NCBI GenBank assembly: GCA_902783355.1
Contig: CACZQQ010000334.1
Coordinates: 1 to 5,807, forward strand
Reading direction: 5' to 3'
Origin: an uncultured bacterium
GTDB lineage: Bacteria; Verrucomicrobiota; Lentisphaeria; Oligosphaerales; Oligosphaeraceae
Length of the DNA stretch: 5,807 nucleotides
Below, piece after piece: positions 1 to 5,125 of this stretch. Each line of letters begins with the position of its first letter. Within the stretch, counting starts at the first letter, position 1. Made by a program: the position numbers and the translations under genes. The notes below the pieces were generated by a model. The model searched no databases. It saw only the letters and a list, made by a program, of their open reading frames with translations, and had not been told where the DNA came from.

Positions 1-201
1 ACTCAGCTCTTCAAGATACTGGCTGAAGATGAAAAGCGCCGATTGGCCATAGAGGCCATTCTCTTCGTCGGCAAGATTTTGCGCCGTGGCGGATTTGTAG
101 AAGCGGGACAGCGCCTCGTCTTCGGAAATCTTGAAGCGTTCGGCAATCAGCCTTACCACTTCAGGAATAATGGTGGCGCGAATCAAGTGATGTTCACTCA
201 T
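1..201 (-). CDS. Small helical protein of the DUF3990 cassette, 3' end cut by window edge
   Basis: The reading frame opens with ATG at 201-199 and stays open for 67 codons to the left edge without a stop, so the C-terminus is missing. The protein begins MSEHHLIRATIIPEVV. Residues about 6-25 look helical, followed by FKISEDEALSRFYKSAT and then NGLYGQSALFIFSQYLEEL near the visible end. No signal peptide, membrane segment or catalytic motif is visible. The start overlaps the end of the DUF3990 gene by 8 bases (ATGAGTGA), and a GAGGTG ribosome-binding site sits 4 bases upstream, so translation is probably coupled. I recall small proteins with an FYKS...GLYxQS pattern beside DUF3990 genes, but cannot give this one a family name with certainty. 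An antitoxin, chaperone or accessory role is inferred from position only. Being nearly complete at 67 residues, it probably ends just outside the window. Confidence 0.75.
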   Translation of the reverse strand, partial: MSEHHLIRATIIPEVVRLIAERFKISEDEALSRFYKSATAQNLADEENGLYGQSALFIFSQYLEELS

Positions 202-697
202 TGGACACCTCGTAGCTTCGGACAAAGCGAAGCCTGTCTATCGCCCTCTCCGTGCAGAAGGCAAATTGATTGTTAATGTGCTGAAAGCGCAATCGTTCAA
301 GCGCGTCTTCGCGGCGCATCACGCCCTGCACGACGTACGAGATGGTTTCGCCCACGCGGTCATTGGCAATCTTGCCAACGACAATATCAAATCCATGCCG
401 GAAAGAGGTATCGCTTCGGTTGGCCACAACAAAATCAATCCATTCAAGCGAAGGTTCTGGAAATCGTTTGACGAACAATTCGGCGACGGAGGTCTCGTCA
501 AATTCATATTCACATACAATGCCTTTGATTTCTCCTACGGCCACCCTGCTACGGTATCGTGCCCTACGTCGTGCCCACCGTTCCGCTTGGTCACGAATAT
601 CGGTTGCATAGAAGGCAAATCCAAAATCGCGCCCCTGATCGCCTGTGATGACAATGGGATGTTCAATAACTTGTGTGCCGCCGTGGAAGAGAATCAT
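194..697 (-). CDS. DUF3990 protein, putative ADP-ribosyltransferase-like enzyme
   Basis: This 167-residue protein matches the DUF3990 family along its whole length: MILFHGG at the N-terminus, RDFGFAFYAT at 23-32, a helix with DQAERWA, EWIDFVVANR at 85-94, FDIVVGKIANDRV at 103-115, and NNQFAF at 142-147 near the end. His5, Tyr30 and Gln144 lie where ADP-ribosyltransferases of the H-Y-x type carry their NAD-binding and catalytic residues, so an NAD-using transferase fold is likely; substrate and activity are unknown. No signal peptide or membrane segment is seen, so it is probably cytoplasmic. It starts at ATG 697-695, overlapping the upstream gene's stop (ATGA), with GGAGG four bases ahead. 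Its 3' end overlaps the next gene by 8 bases. GC is visibly lower than in the genes to its right. A toxin role is possible but inferred; a cellular modification enzyme is the alternative. The family call is firm, the function is not. Confidence 0.88.
   Translation of the reverse strand: MILFHGGTQVIEHPIVITGDQGRDFGFAFYATDIRDQAERWARRRARYRSRVAVGEIKGIVCEYEFDETSVAELFVKRFPEPSLEWIDFVVANRSDTSFRHGFDIVVGKIANDRVGETISYVVQGVMRREDALERLRFQHINNQFAFCTERAIDRLRFVRSYEVSNE
206..211 (-). promoter_or_regulatory. Ribosome-binding site of the edge gene
   Basis: The minus strand reads GAGGTG four bases before the ATG at 201, inside the 3' end of the DUF3990 frame. It supports the edge frame as a translated gene despite its truncation. 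Confidence 0.6.
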
Positions 698-897
698 TTC
701 GCCTCCGCCTTGCCAAGGTATTCGTCAAAAAGTTGCATCAAGGCCTCCATGCCCATGCCGTGGAGGTCTTCGTAGCCGTCATCCAATTCCTTGAGCAAAC
801 CCGACTTCTCGAATTCGGCATACACCTCCGGGCCGGTTTTGCCGATGTGGTTCGCATAGAACTCCACGCAAAATGTCTTGAACGACGTCTTACTCAT
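694..897 (-). CDS. DUF3791 small protein, first gene of the DUF3990 cassette
   Basis: This 67-residue protein starts MSKTSFKTFCVEFYA and continues with KTGPEVYAEFEKSGLLKE, then DDGYEDLHGMGMEALMQLFDEYL. That is the usual DUF3791 layout: a first helix with FC-E-YA, a GxEVY...F...G segment, a Y..LH.MG centre and a final D-EYL helix. DUF3791 proteins are short, have no known activity, and are commonly found beside DUF3990 genes. I chose ATG 897. An in-frame TTG at 921 and an ATG at 918 would add 8 or 7 residues (MMFSENSA or MFSENSA), but the family normally begins near MSK. An AGAGAA stretch lies about 9-10 bases upstream of 897, a weak ribosome-binding site. The gene ends in an ATGA overlap with DUF3990, so the two are translationally coupled and likely made together. 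No DNA-binding motif is evident. An antitoxin or partner role is inferred from context. The gap from the trmB stop is 37 bases, so it may share the trmB transcript. Confidence 0.85.
   Translation of the reverse strand: MSKTSFKTFCVEFYANHIGKTGPEVYAEFEKSGLLKELDDGYEDLHGMGMEALMQLFDEYLGKAEAK
702..706 (-). promoter_or_regulatory. Strong Shine-Dalgarno GGAGG for the DUF3990 gene
   Basis: GGAGG on the minus strand ends four bases before the ATG at 697 and lies within the last codons of the DUF3791 gene. It fixes the DUF3990 start and is the strongest ribosome-binding site of the cassette. Confidence 0.7.
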
Positions 898-934
898 GGC
901 TGAATTCTCTGAAAACATCAATGCACGTTGGCTA

Positions 935-1513
935 TTACTCCTTCACCCGGAAGGAGATGTGCTGGACGTGCTGGCCCATGGCGTTCCACTTCAGCTCGAA
1001 GTCGGTCTTGAGGTCGGCGACGTCGGCGATGGCCTCCGGCGCGGGTTCGTAGAGGTCGTCCAGCTGGGCGAACATGCGCTTCCAGTCCTCGAAATAGGGG
1101 TCGTAGTCTGTGGAGAGGTGGAAGACGCCGCCGGGCTTGAGGACGCGCGGGACGCGGCAGAGGAAGTCCGTGCAGACGAGCCTGCGGATGGTGTGGGACT
1201 TCTTGGGCCACGGGTCGGGGCACAGCAGATGGATGCGGTCGAGGCAGGCCGGCGGCAGCTGGTAGGAGACGAGGGCGAGGCTTGTGGCGCGCAGGGCCGT
1301 CAGATTGGCGGCGCCGGCATGGGCGGCGCGGCGCTCCACCTGCCGCAGCCGCTCGGTGATGATGTCGTTGCAGAAGACATGGCGCTCCGGATAGCGGGCG
1401 GCGAGGGCGACCGTGAATCGGCCGCGGCCGCAGCCCATGTCCAGCTCGACGGGCCGTCCGCCGCCGAAGGCGGGATGGCTGTAGATGGCCCACGTGTTGG
1501 TGAGGCTGTCCAT
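935..1513 (-). CDS. trmB: tRNA (guanine-N7-)-methyltransferase
   Basis: TrmB transfers a methyl group from S-adenosylmethionine to N7 of G46 in the variable loop of tRNAs. The 192-residue protein shows the SAM-binding loop ELDMGCGRGRF at 23-33, the family signature CPDPWPKKSH at 98-107, LKPGGVFHLSTDY at 125-137, and the C-terminal TDFELKWNAMGQHVQHISF at 170-188, matching the usual TxFE....G pattern. The start is secure: the only upstream in-frame codons before a stop are GGC and GCC, and that stop is the aminotransferase TAA, six bases away and in the same frame. AAGG overlapping that TAA serves as the ribosome-binding site. The protein is shorter than many TrmB enzymes because the N-terminal arm before the SAM fold is only about 20 residues. 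The acidic residue after the second strand is Asp50 (FCND) where GIE or similar is more common, a conservative change. It is cytoplasmic and co-transcribed with the aminotransferase gene. Confidence 0.93.
   Translation of the reverse strand: MDSLTNTWAIYSHPAFGGGRPVELDMGCGRGRFTVALAARYPERHVFCNDIITERLRQVERRAAHAGAANLTALRATSLALVSYQLPPACLDRIHLLCPDPWPKKSHTIRRLVCTDFLCRVPRVLKPGGVFHLSTDYDPYFEDWKRMFAQLDDLYEPAPEAIADVADLKTDFELKWNAMGQHVQHISFRVKE
938..956 (-). other. Short hairpin abutting the trmB stop codon
   Basis: The minus strand holds a perfect 7-base stem (CTCCTTC / GAAGGAG) with a 5-base CGGGT loop directly before the TAA of trmB. No T-tract follows, so it is not a standard intrinsic terminator. It could slow transcription or mark an RNA end between the housekeeping block and the DUF3990 cassette, or be a chance result of the codons for SFRVKE. 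Confidence 0.4.
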
Positions 1514-1519
1514 GGCGCC

Positions 1520-2749
1520 TTACTTCTTCCCCTTGAGTGACTTGAGGAATTTCTCGATACGGTCCATGGCGGCCTCGATGTCGGCCATGCCCGTGGCGTA
1601 GGAGCATCGGATGAAGCCCTCGCCGCAGGCCCCGAAGGCGCTGCCCGGAATGGCGGCCACATGCTGCTCCCTGAGCAGCCGCGTGGAGAACTCCATGGAG
1701 GTCAGGCCGGTGGAGCGGATGCAGGGGAAGACGTAGAAGGCGCCGCGCGGCGTGAAGCACTTCAGGCCCATCTCGTTGAAGCGCCTGACGATCACGTTGC
1801 GCCGCTGCTCGTACTCCACGCGCATCTTCTCGCGGGCCTCGCCGCCGTTCACCAGCGCCTCGATGGCGCCCGCCTGCGACAGGCTCGGCGCGCACAGCAT
1901 CGAATACTGGTGGATCTTCATCATCGCCTCTATCAGTTCGTGCGGTGCAACAGCATAGCCCAAACGGTAGCCCGTCATGGCAAAGGCCTTGCTGAAGCCG
2001 TTGAAGACGATCGTGCGCCCCCGCATCCCAGGCAACGATGCAATTGTCTGGCTACGAGGAACATACGACAACTCATCGTAGATTTCGTCGGAGAGCAGGA
2101 GGAGATCGTGCTTGACGACGAATCTGGCGATGGCCTGCTTGTCCTTGAGGGTCAGGCCCGCGCCCGTGGGGTTGTTGGGGTAGTTGATGAGGAGGGCGCG
2201 CGTGCGCGGCGTCACCGCCTTCTCCAGCGCCGACACTTGCAGCACGAAATCGTCCTCCTCGCGCGTGACGACGGGGACGGGGACGCCGTGGGCCATTCGG
2301 ATGGAGGGGCCGTAGGAGACGTAGGAGGGCTCGTGGTAGAGCACCTCGTCTCCGGGGGAGAGGACGGCGCGCAGGGCGATGTCAAGCCCTTCGGAGACGC
2401 CGACGGTGATGATGCACTCCGTGGCGGGGTCGTAGGCGGCGCCGAAGCGTTCCGCCATGTAGTCGCAGACGGCGCGGCGCAGCTTGAGGTCGCCCAGGTT
2501 GGAGGTGTAGTGGGTGAAGCCGCGCGTGAGGCTGTAGATGGTGGCTTCGCGGATGTTCCAGGGGGTCACGAAATCCGGTTCGCCGATGCCCAGGGAGATC
2601 ACGTCCTGCATCTGGCTGACGATTTCGAAGAAGTCGCGGATGCCGCTGCGCGGGAGGGCGGCGATGTGCGGCGCCACCCAGCCGTGCCTCGGCTTTTCAG
2701 GGACCTGCTCCGCCGGCGGGGTTTTCTTTGTCTTCAGCATGGCGTTCAT
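1520..2749 (-). CDS. PLP-dependent class I/II aminotransferase
   Basis: This fold-type I aminotransferase moves an amino group between an amino acid and a 2-oxo acid using pyridoxal phosphate; the exact substrate cannot be read from the sequence. In 409 residues it shows SLGIGEPDF at 52-60, GVSEGLDIALRA at 117-128, YPNNPTG at 190-196 (Asn193), SDEIYDEL at 220-227 (Asp221 contacting the cofactor ring nitrogen), and NGFSKAFAMTGYRLGY at 250-265, with Lys254 as the Schiff-base lysine. FIRCSYA at 379-385 provides Arg381 for the substrate carboxylate. Length is normal for the family, with a 20-residue polar N-terminal tail. The start at 2749 lies one base after the regulator's TGA; an ATG three codons later (2740) is an alternative. 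It resembles aspartate/aromatic aminotransferases of the PatA/AspC type. Pairing with an Lrp/AsnC gene suggests amino-acid-responsive control. Codons at about 1930-2090 look less GC-biased than in the rest of the gene. Confidence 0.93.
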   Translation of the reverse strand: MNAMLKTKKTPPAEQVPEKPRHGWVAPHIAALPRSGIRDFFEIVSQMQDVISLGIGEPDFVTPWNIREATIYSLTRGFTHYTSNLGDLKLRRAVCDYMAERFGAAYDPATECIITVGVSEGLDIALRAVLSPGDEVLYHEPSYVSYGPSIRMAHGVPVPVVTREEDDFVLQVSALEKAVTPRTRALLINYPNNPTGAGLTLKDKQAIARFVVKHDLLLLSDEIYDELSYVPRSQTIASLPGMRGRTIVFNGFSKAFAMTGYRLGYAVAPHELIEAMMKIHQYSMLCAPSLSQAGAIEALVNGGEAREKMRVEYEQRRNVIVRRFNEMGLKCFTPRGAFYVFPCIRSTGLTSMEFSTRLLREQHVAAIPGSAFGACGEGFIRCSYATGMADIEAAMDRIEKFLKSLKGKK

Positions 2750-2750
2750 C

Positions 2751-3245
2751 TCACGGGGAAACCTTCAGTCGCTCGACGGGCTGCTCCGGCTCGAAGGCAA
2801 AGCCGCCCTCCTTGTACTTCTTCAGCAGGAAGAGGGTGGCGCAGGAGCGCACGCCCGGCTGGCTGGCCAGCTTGCTGGCCACGAAATGCGCCACGTCCTG
2901 CAGCGAGCGGCCGACGACCTCCAGATGCAGGTCGTAGTGGCCCGAGACGAGATAGACGCTGACCACCTCGTCAAAGCGGGCGAGGCGCTCCGCGACGGAG
3001 TTGAAGCCCGAATCGCGCTCCGGCTGGACCTGCACCTCGATGAGGGCGCGCACCTGCTCGCCCTCCTTCTCCGGCGCGATGACCGCCGTGTAGCCCAGGA
3101 CGACGCCCTCGGCCTCCAGCGCGGACAGCTCCGTCTCCACCGCCTTCTGCGTCACCGCCAACCGCTCCGCCATCTCGCGCAGCGGCATCCGCGCATTGCC
3201 CTTCAGCAAATCCAAAAGGCGGCTCCGAAATTCCTTTCTATTCAT
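2751..3245 (-). CDS. Lrp/AsnC family transcriptional regulator
   Basis: Lrp/AsnC proteins are amino-acid-sensing DNA-binding regulators that assemble into dimers and octamers. The 164-residue protein has an N-terminal helix-turn-helix at about 5-48 (LLDLLKGNARMPLREMAERL, then VTQKAVETELSALEAEG), a linker GYTAVI, and a C-terminal ligand-binding (RAM) domain at about 64-142 with YLVSGHYDLHLEV at 98-110, including the family's SGxYD segment, and PGVRSCATLFLLKKYK at 130-145. A proline- and glutamate-containing tail of about 18 residues follows. The ATG at 3245 has AAAGGA seven bases upstream. The stop is one base from the aminotransferase start, so regulator and enzyme form a coupled pair, and the regulator most likely controls this operon and possibly itself through the AT-rich region upstream. 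The ligand is not evident. Confidence 0.92.
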   Translation of the reverse strand: MNRKEFRSRLLDLLKGNARMPLREMAERLAVTQKAVETELSALEAEGVVLGYTAVIAPEKEGEQVRALIEVQVQPERDSGFNSVAERLARFDEVVSVYLVSGHYDLHLEVVGRSLQDVAHFVASKLASQPGVRSCATLFLLKKYKEGGFAFEPEQPVERLKVSP

Positions 3246-3252
3246 GTGCTTG

Positions 3253-3258
3253 TCCTTT
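3253..3258 (-). promoter_or_regulatory. Shine-Dalgarno of the Lrp/AsnC gene
   Basis: AAAGGA on the minus strand, seven bases before the ATG at 3245, confirms that start. Confidence 0.7.
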
Positions 3259-3283
3259 ATTTTCGTGCCTATTCAGAACTTTC

Positions 3284-3380
3284 GTCCACAAAACACACAA
3301 ATTATACAAAAACTGCAAAAAACATCCCTTACAAGACGTTTTCCCCAAGAATTTTCGTGTGTTTTGTGTATTTTGCGGAC
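3284..3380. repeat. Imperfect inverted repeat in the rny-lrp gap
   Basis: The left arm at 3284-3301 (GTCCACAAAACACACAAA) and right arm at 3363-3380 are complementary at 16 of 18 positions, with 61 bases between. Similarity continues weakly outward (AGAA-TT on each side), reaching the end of rny. The spacer is AT-rich and contains the TATAAT box. Possible explanations are a tandem operator for the Lrp-type regulator, a decayed miniature repeat element, or a dispersed intergenic repeat of the CACAAAACACAC type. No exact target-site duplication is seen. Confidence 0.5.
3301..3306 (-). promoter_or_regulatory. Putative -10 box of the Lrp-aminotransferase-trmB operon
   Basis: A perfect TATAAT, preceded directly by TG (TGTATAAT), lies on the minus strand 55 bases upstream of the regulator start. 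No convincing -35 box is present at 16-18 bases; the nearest good match, TTGTAA, is 22 bases away. A weak or activator-dependent promoter is plausible, with a start site near 3294 and a leader of about 50 bases. The element sits inside an inverted repeat, so regulator binding could block it. Confidence 0.5.
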
Positions 3381-3388
3381 TTGAAATT

Positions 3389-5077
3389 CTATTTTGCGTA
3401 TTCGACGGCCCGCGTCTCGCGGATGACCGACACGCGTATCTGGCCTGGATAGCGCATCTCCTTCTCGATGCGCTCCGCCATCTCGCGCGCCAGAATGGCG
3501 GCCTGCTCCTCGGAGACCTTCTCCGGCTTCACGACCACGCGCAGCTCGCGGCCCGCCTGGATGGCGAAGCAGCTCTCCACGCCGTCGAAGGAGTTGCCGA
3601 TGCGCTCCAGGTCGTCCAGCCGCTTGATGTACAGTTCGGTGGTCTCGGAGCGGGCGCCGGGGCGGCCGGCGGAGAGCGTGTCGCAGATCTGGATGAGGGT
3701 GGCCAAGAGCGTGGTCTTCTCGGTCTCCTCGTGGTGGGCGGCGACCGCGTTGACGACCTCCTCGTCCTCTCCGGCGCGCCGCAGCAGGTCGGCGCCGATG
3801 GTGGCGTGGGAGCCCTCCACCTCGTGGTCCACGGCCTTGCCGATGTCGTGGAAGAGGCCCGCGCGGCGCGCCTTGGCCTCGTCAAGCCCCATGCTGGCGG
3901 CGATGGAACCCGCCAGCGAGGCGACCTCCACCGAATGCGCCAGCACGTTCTGGGAGAAGCTGAAGCGGAACTTCAGGCGGCCCAGCAGCGACACGAGGCT
4001 GGGCTTCACGCGCAGCACGTTGAGGCGGTCCAGCGTCTCCTGTCCCGCCTTCTGCACCTCGCTGTCGACCTCCTTCCGCGTCTTCTCCACCATGTCCTCG
4101 ACGCGGCCCGGATGGATGCGCCCGTCCTGCACGAGCTTCTCCAATGTCCTGCGCGCCACTTCTTTGCGAAGGGGGTCGAAGCAGGAGACGACGACCGCCT
4201 GCGGGGTGTCGTCCACGAGGAGCGAGGCGCCGGTGGCCATCTCGATGGTGCGGATGTTGCGTCCTTCGCGGCCGATGATGCGCCCCTTCATGTCGTCGTT
4301 GGGGAGGGGGATTATGGCGGTGGTGCGCTCGTAGGCGCAGTCGCCTGCGTAGCGCTGCATGGCGTCCAGCATGATCTTCTGGCCGAGGGCCTCCATCTGG
4401 CGGGCGCCCTCCTCCTGGAAGCGGCGGATGAGCTGTCCGCGCTCCGAAATCATGGAGTTCTCCAGGGCATGCAGGACCTCGTCGCGGGCCTGCTGCGCCG
4501 TGAGGCCTGCGATGCGGAGGAGCTCGCCCTGCTGGCGCTGCATGGCCTCCTCCACCTCGACCTGGCGCTCCTGAAGGCGGACGGCGCGGGCGCGCTGCTC
4601 CTCCTCGCGCCCCTCGAAGGCCTCCAGCCGCTTGTCCAGCTGGTGCTGCTTCTTGTCGACATTCTCCTCCTTCTGGGCAAGGCGCGCCTCGGCGCGCTCC
4701 AGCTCGCGGCGGTGCTCGGCGGTGGTGGCCTCGAAGGCGTCCTTCGCGTTGATGACCGCCTCCTTCGCCTTCACCTGCGCGTCCTTCAGGACGACTTCCG
4801 CCTCCTGCTGGGCGTTCGCCTTCAGCTGCTGCGCCTGTTCGGTGGCGGCCGCGATGAGGCGGTCCGCCTCGGCGCGGGCGGCGTTCACGACGCTGGCATC
4901 GTCCTTGCGCTGCGCGCGACGGCGGCGCGATTCGGCAATCAACTGCCACGCCACCAAGAACATCAGGACGAAGCTGGCGGTCGAGACGACCCAGATCTGG
5001 GCGACCTGCCATGGATTGCGCGCGGCCGATTCGGCGGCGCTACACAGGCATATCAGGGAATCCATCCATTCGCTCAT
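3389..5077 (-). CDS. rny: Ribonuclease Y (membrane-anchored endoribonuclease)
   Basis: RNase Y begins mRNA decay by endonucleolytic cleavage at the inner face of the membrane. The 562-residue protein carries every family hallmark: one hydrophobic segment at about 26-48 (IWVVSTASFVLMFLVAW) followed by RRRR, a long charged coiled coil at about 55-235, a KH RNA-binding domain with GRIIGREGRNIR at 265-276 (GxxG at 269-272), LVQDGRIHPGRVEDMVEK at 315-332, and an HD phosphohydrolase domain with His381, His410-Asp411 and AHHEE at 447-451, metal-binding residues in this family. CDTLSAGRPGARSE at 465-478 and the C-terminal YPGQIRVSVIRETRAVEYAK are near-invariant. Length is slightly above the usual 510-530 because about 25 residues precede the membrane segment, including LICLC. 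TAGGA eight bases before the ATG supports the start. It lies 48 bases after the folate gene and 143 bases before the regulator gene, so it may share the folate promoter and end before the next operon. Confidence 0.97.
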   Translation of the reverse strand: MSEWMDSLICLCSAAESAARNPWQVAQIWVVSTASFVLMFLVAWQLIAESRRRRAQRKDDASVVNAARAEADRLIAAATEQAQQLKANAQQEAEVVLKDAQVKAKEAVINAKDAFEATTAEHRRELERAEARLAQKEENVDKKQHQLDKRLEAFEGREEEQRARAVRLQERQVEVEEAMQRQQGELLRIAGLTAQQARDEVLHALENSMISERGQLIRRFQEEGARQMEALGQKIMLDAMQRYAGDCAYERTTAIIPLPNDDMKGRIIGREGRNIRTIEMATGASLLVDDTPQAVVVSCFDPLRKEVARRTLEKLVQDGRIHPGRVEDMVEKTRKEVDSEVQKAGQETLDRLNVLRVKPSLVSLLGRLKFRFSFSQNVLAHSVEVASLAGSIAASMGLDEAKARRAGLFHDIGKAVDHEVEGSHATIGADLLRRAGEDEEVVNAVAAHHEETEKTTLLATLIQICDTLSAGRPGARSETTELYIKRLDDLERIGNSFDGVESCFAIQAGRELRVVVKPEKVSEEQAAILAREMAERIEKEMRYPGQIRVSVIRETRAVEYAK

Positions 5078-5085
5078 GTGGTTTG

Positions 5086-5089
5086 TCCT
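5086..5089 (-). promoter_or_regulatory. Shine-Dalgarno of rny
   Basis: AGGA on the minus strand (within TAGGA), eight bases before ATG 5077, sets the start used for RNase Y and supports its N-terminal extension as translated. Confidence 0.65.
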
Positions 5090-5105
5090 ATCTTAAACGT
5101 GTTTC

Positions 5106-5125
5106 CGACGGCGGCGCCGCCGTCG
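5106..5125. repeat. Perfect 20-base palindrome in the leader between folate ligase gene and rny
   Basis: CGACGGCGGCGCCGCCGTCG is fully self-complementary and starts directly after the folate ligase stop codon, ending 28 bases before the rny start. As RNA it can form an 8-base-pair GC stem with a GCGC loop. The following minus-strand sequence (GAAACACGTTTAAG) has no T-tract, so a standard intrinsic terminator is unlikely. A processing or pausing hairpin, or a protein-binding site, fits better. Confidence 0.65.

Noticed and set aside
266..775. A 169-codon plus-strand frame opposite the DUF3990 gene
   Set aside because: No family motif, and the opposite strand carries a full DUF3990 protein with a strong ribosome-binding site.
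898..921. TTG 921 or ATG 918 as the start of the DUF3791 gene
   Set aside because: The extra residues MMFSENSA lie outside the family's usual N-terminus; ATG 897 gives the normal length. They cannot be fully excluded.
918..1895. A 325-codon minus-strand frame overlapping trmB and the aminotransferase gene
   Set aside because: Arginine-, histidine- and proline-rich out-of-frame translation, typical of a shadow frame in GC-rich DNA.
1661..2962. A 433-codon plus-strand frame opposite the aminotransferase and regulator genes
   Set aside because: Low-complexity translation rich in arginine, alanine and glycine with no motif; both minus-strand genes are clearly real.
3389..3391. The rny 3' gap as a terminator made by the 18-base inverted repeat
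   Set aside because: The arms are 61 bases apart and no T-tract follows the second arm on the minus strand.
5106..5125. The palindrome as a rho-independent terminator
   Set aside because: No run of T follows the stem on either strand, so only a hairpin or binding site is claimed.
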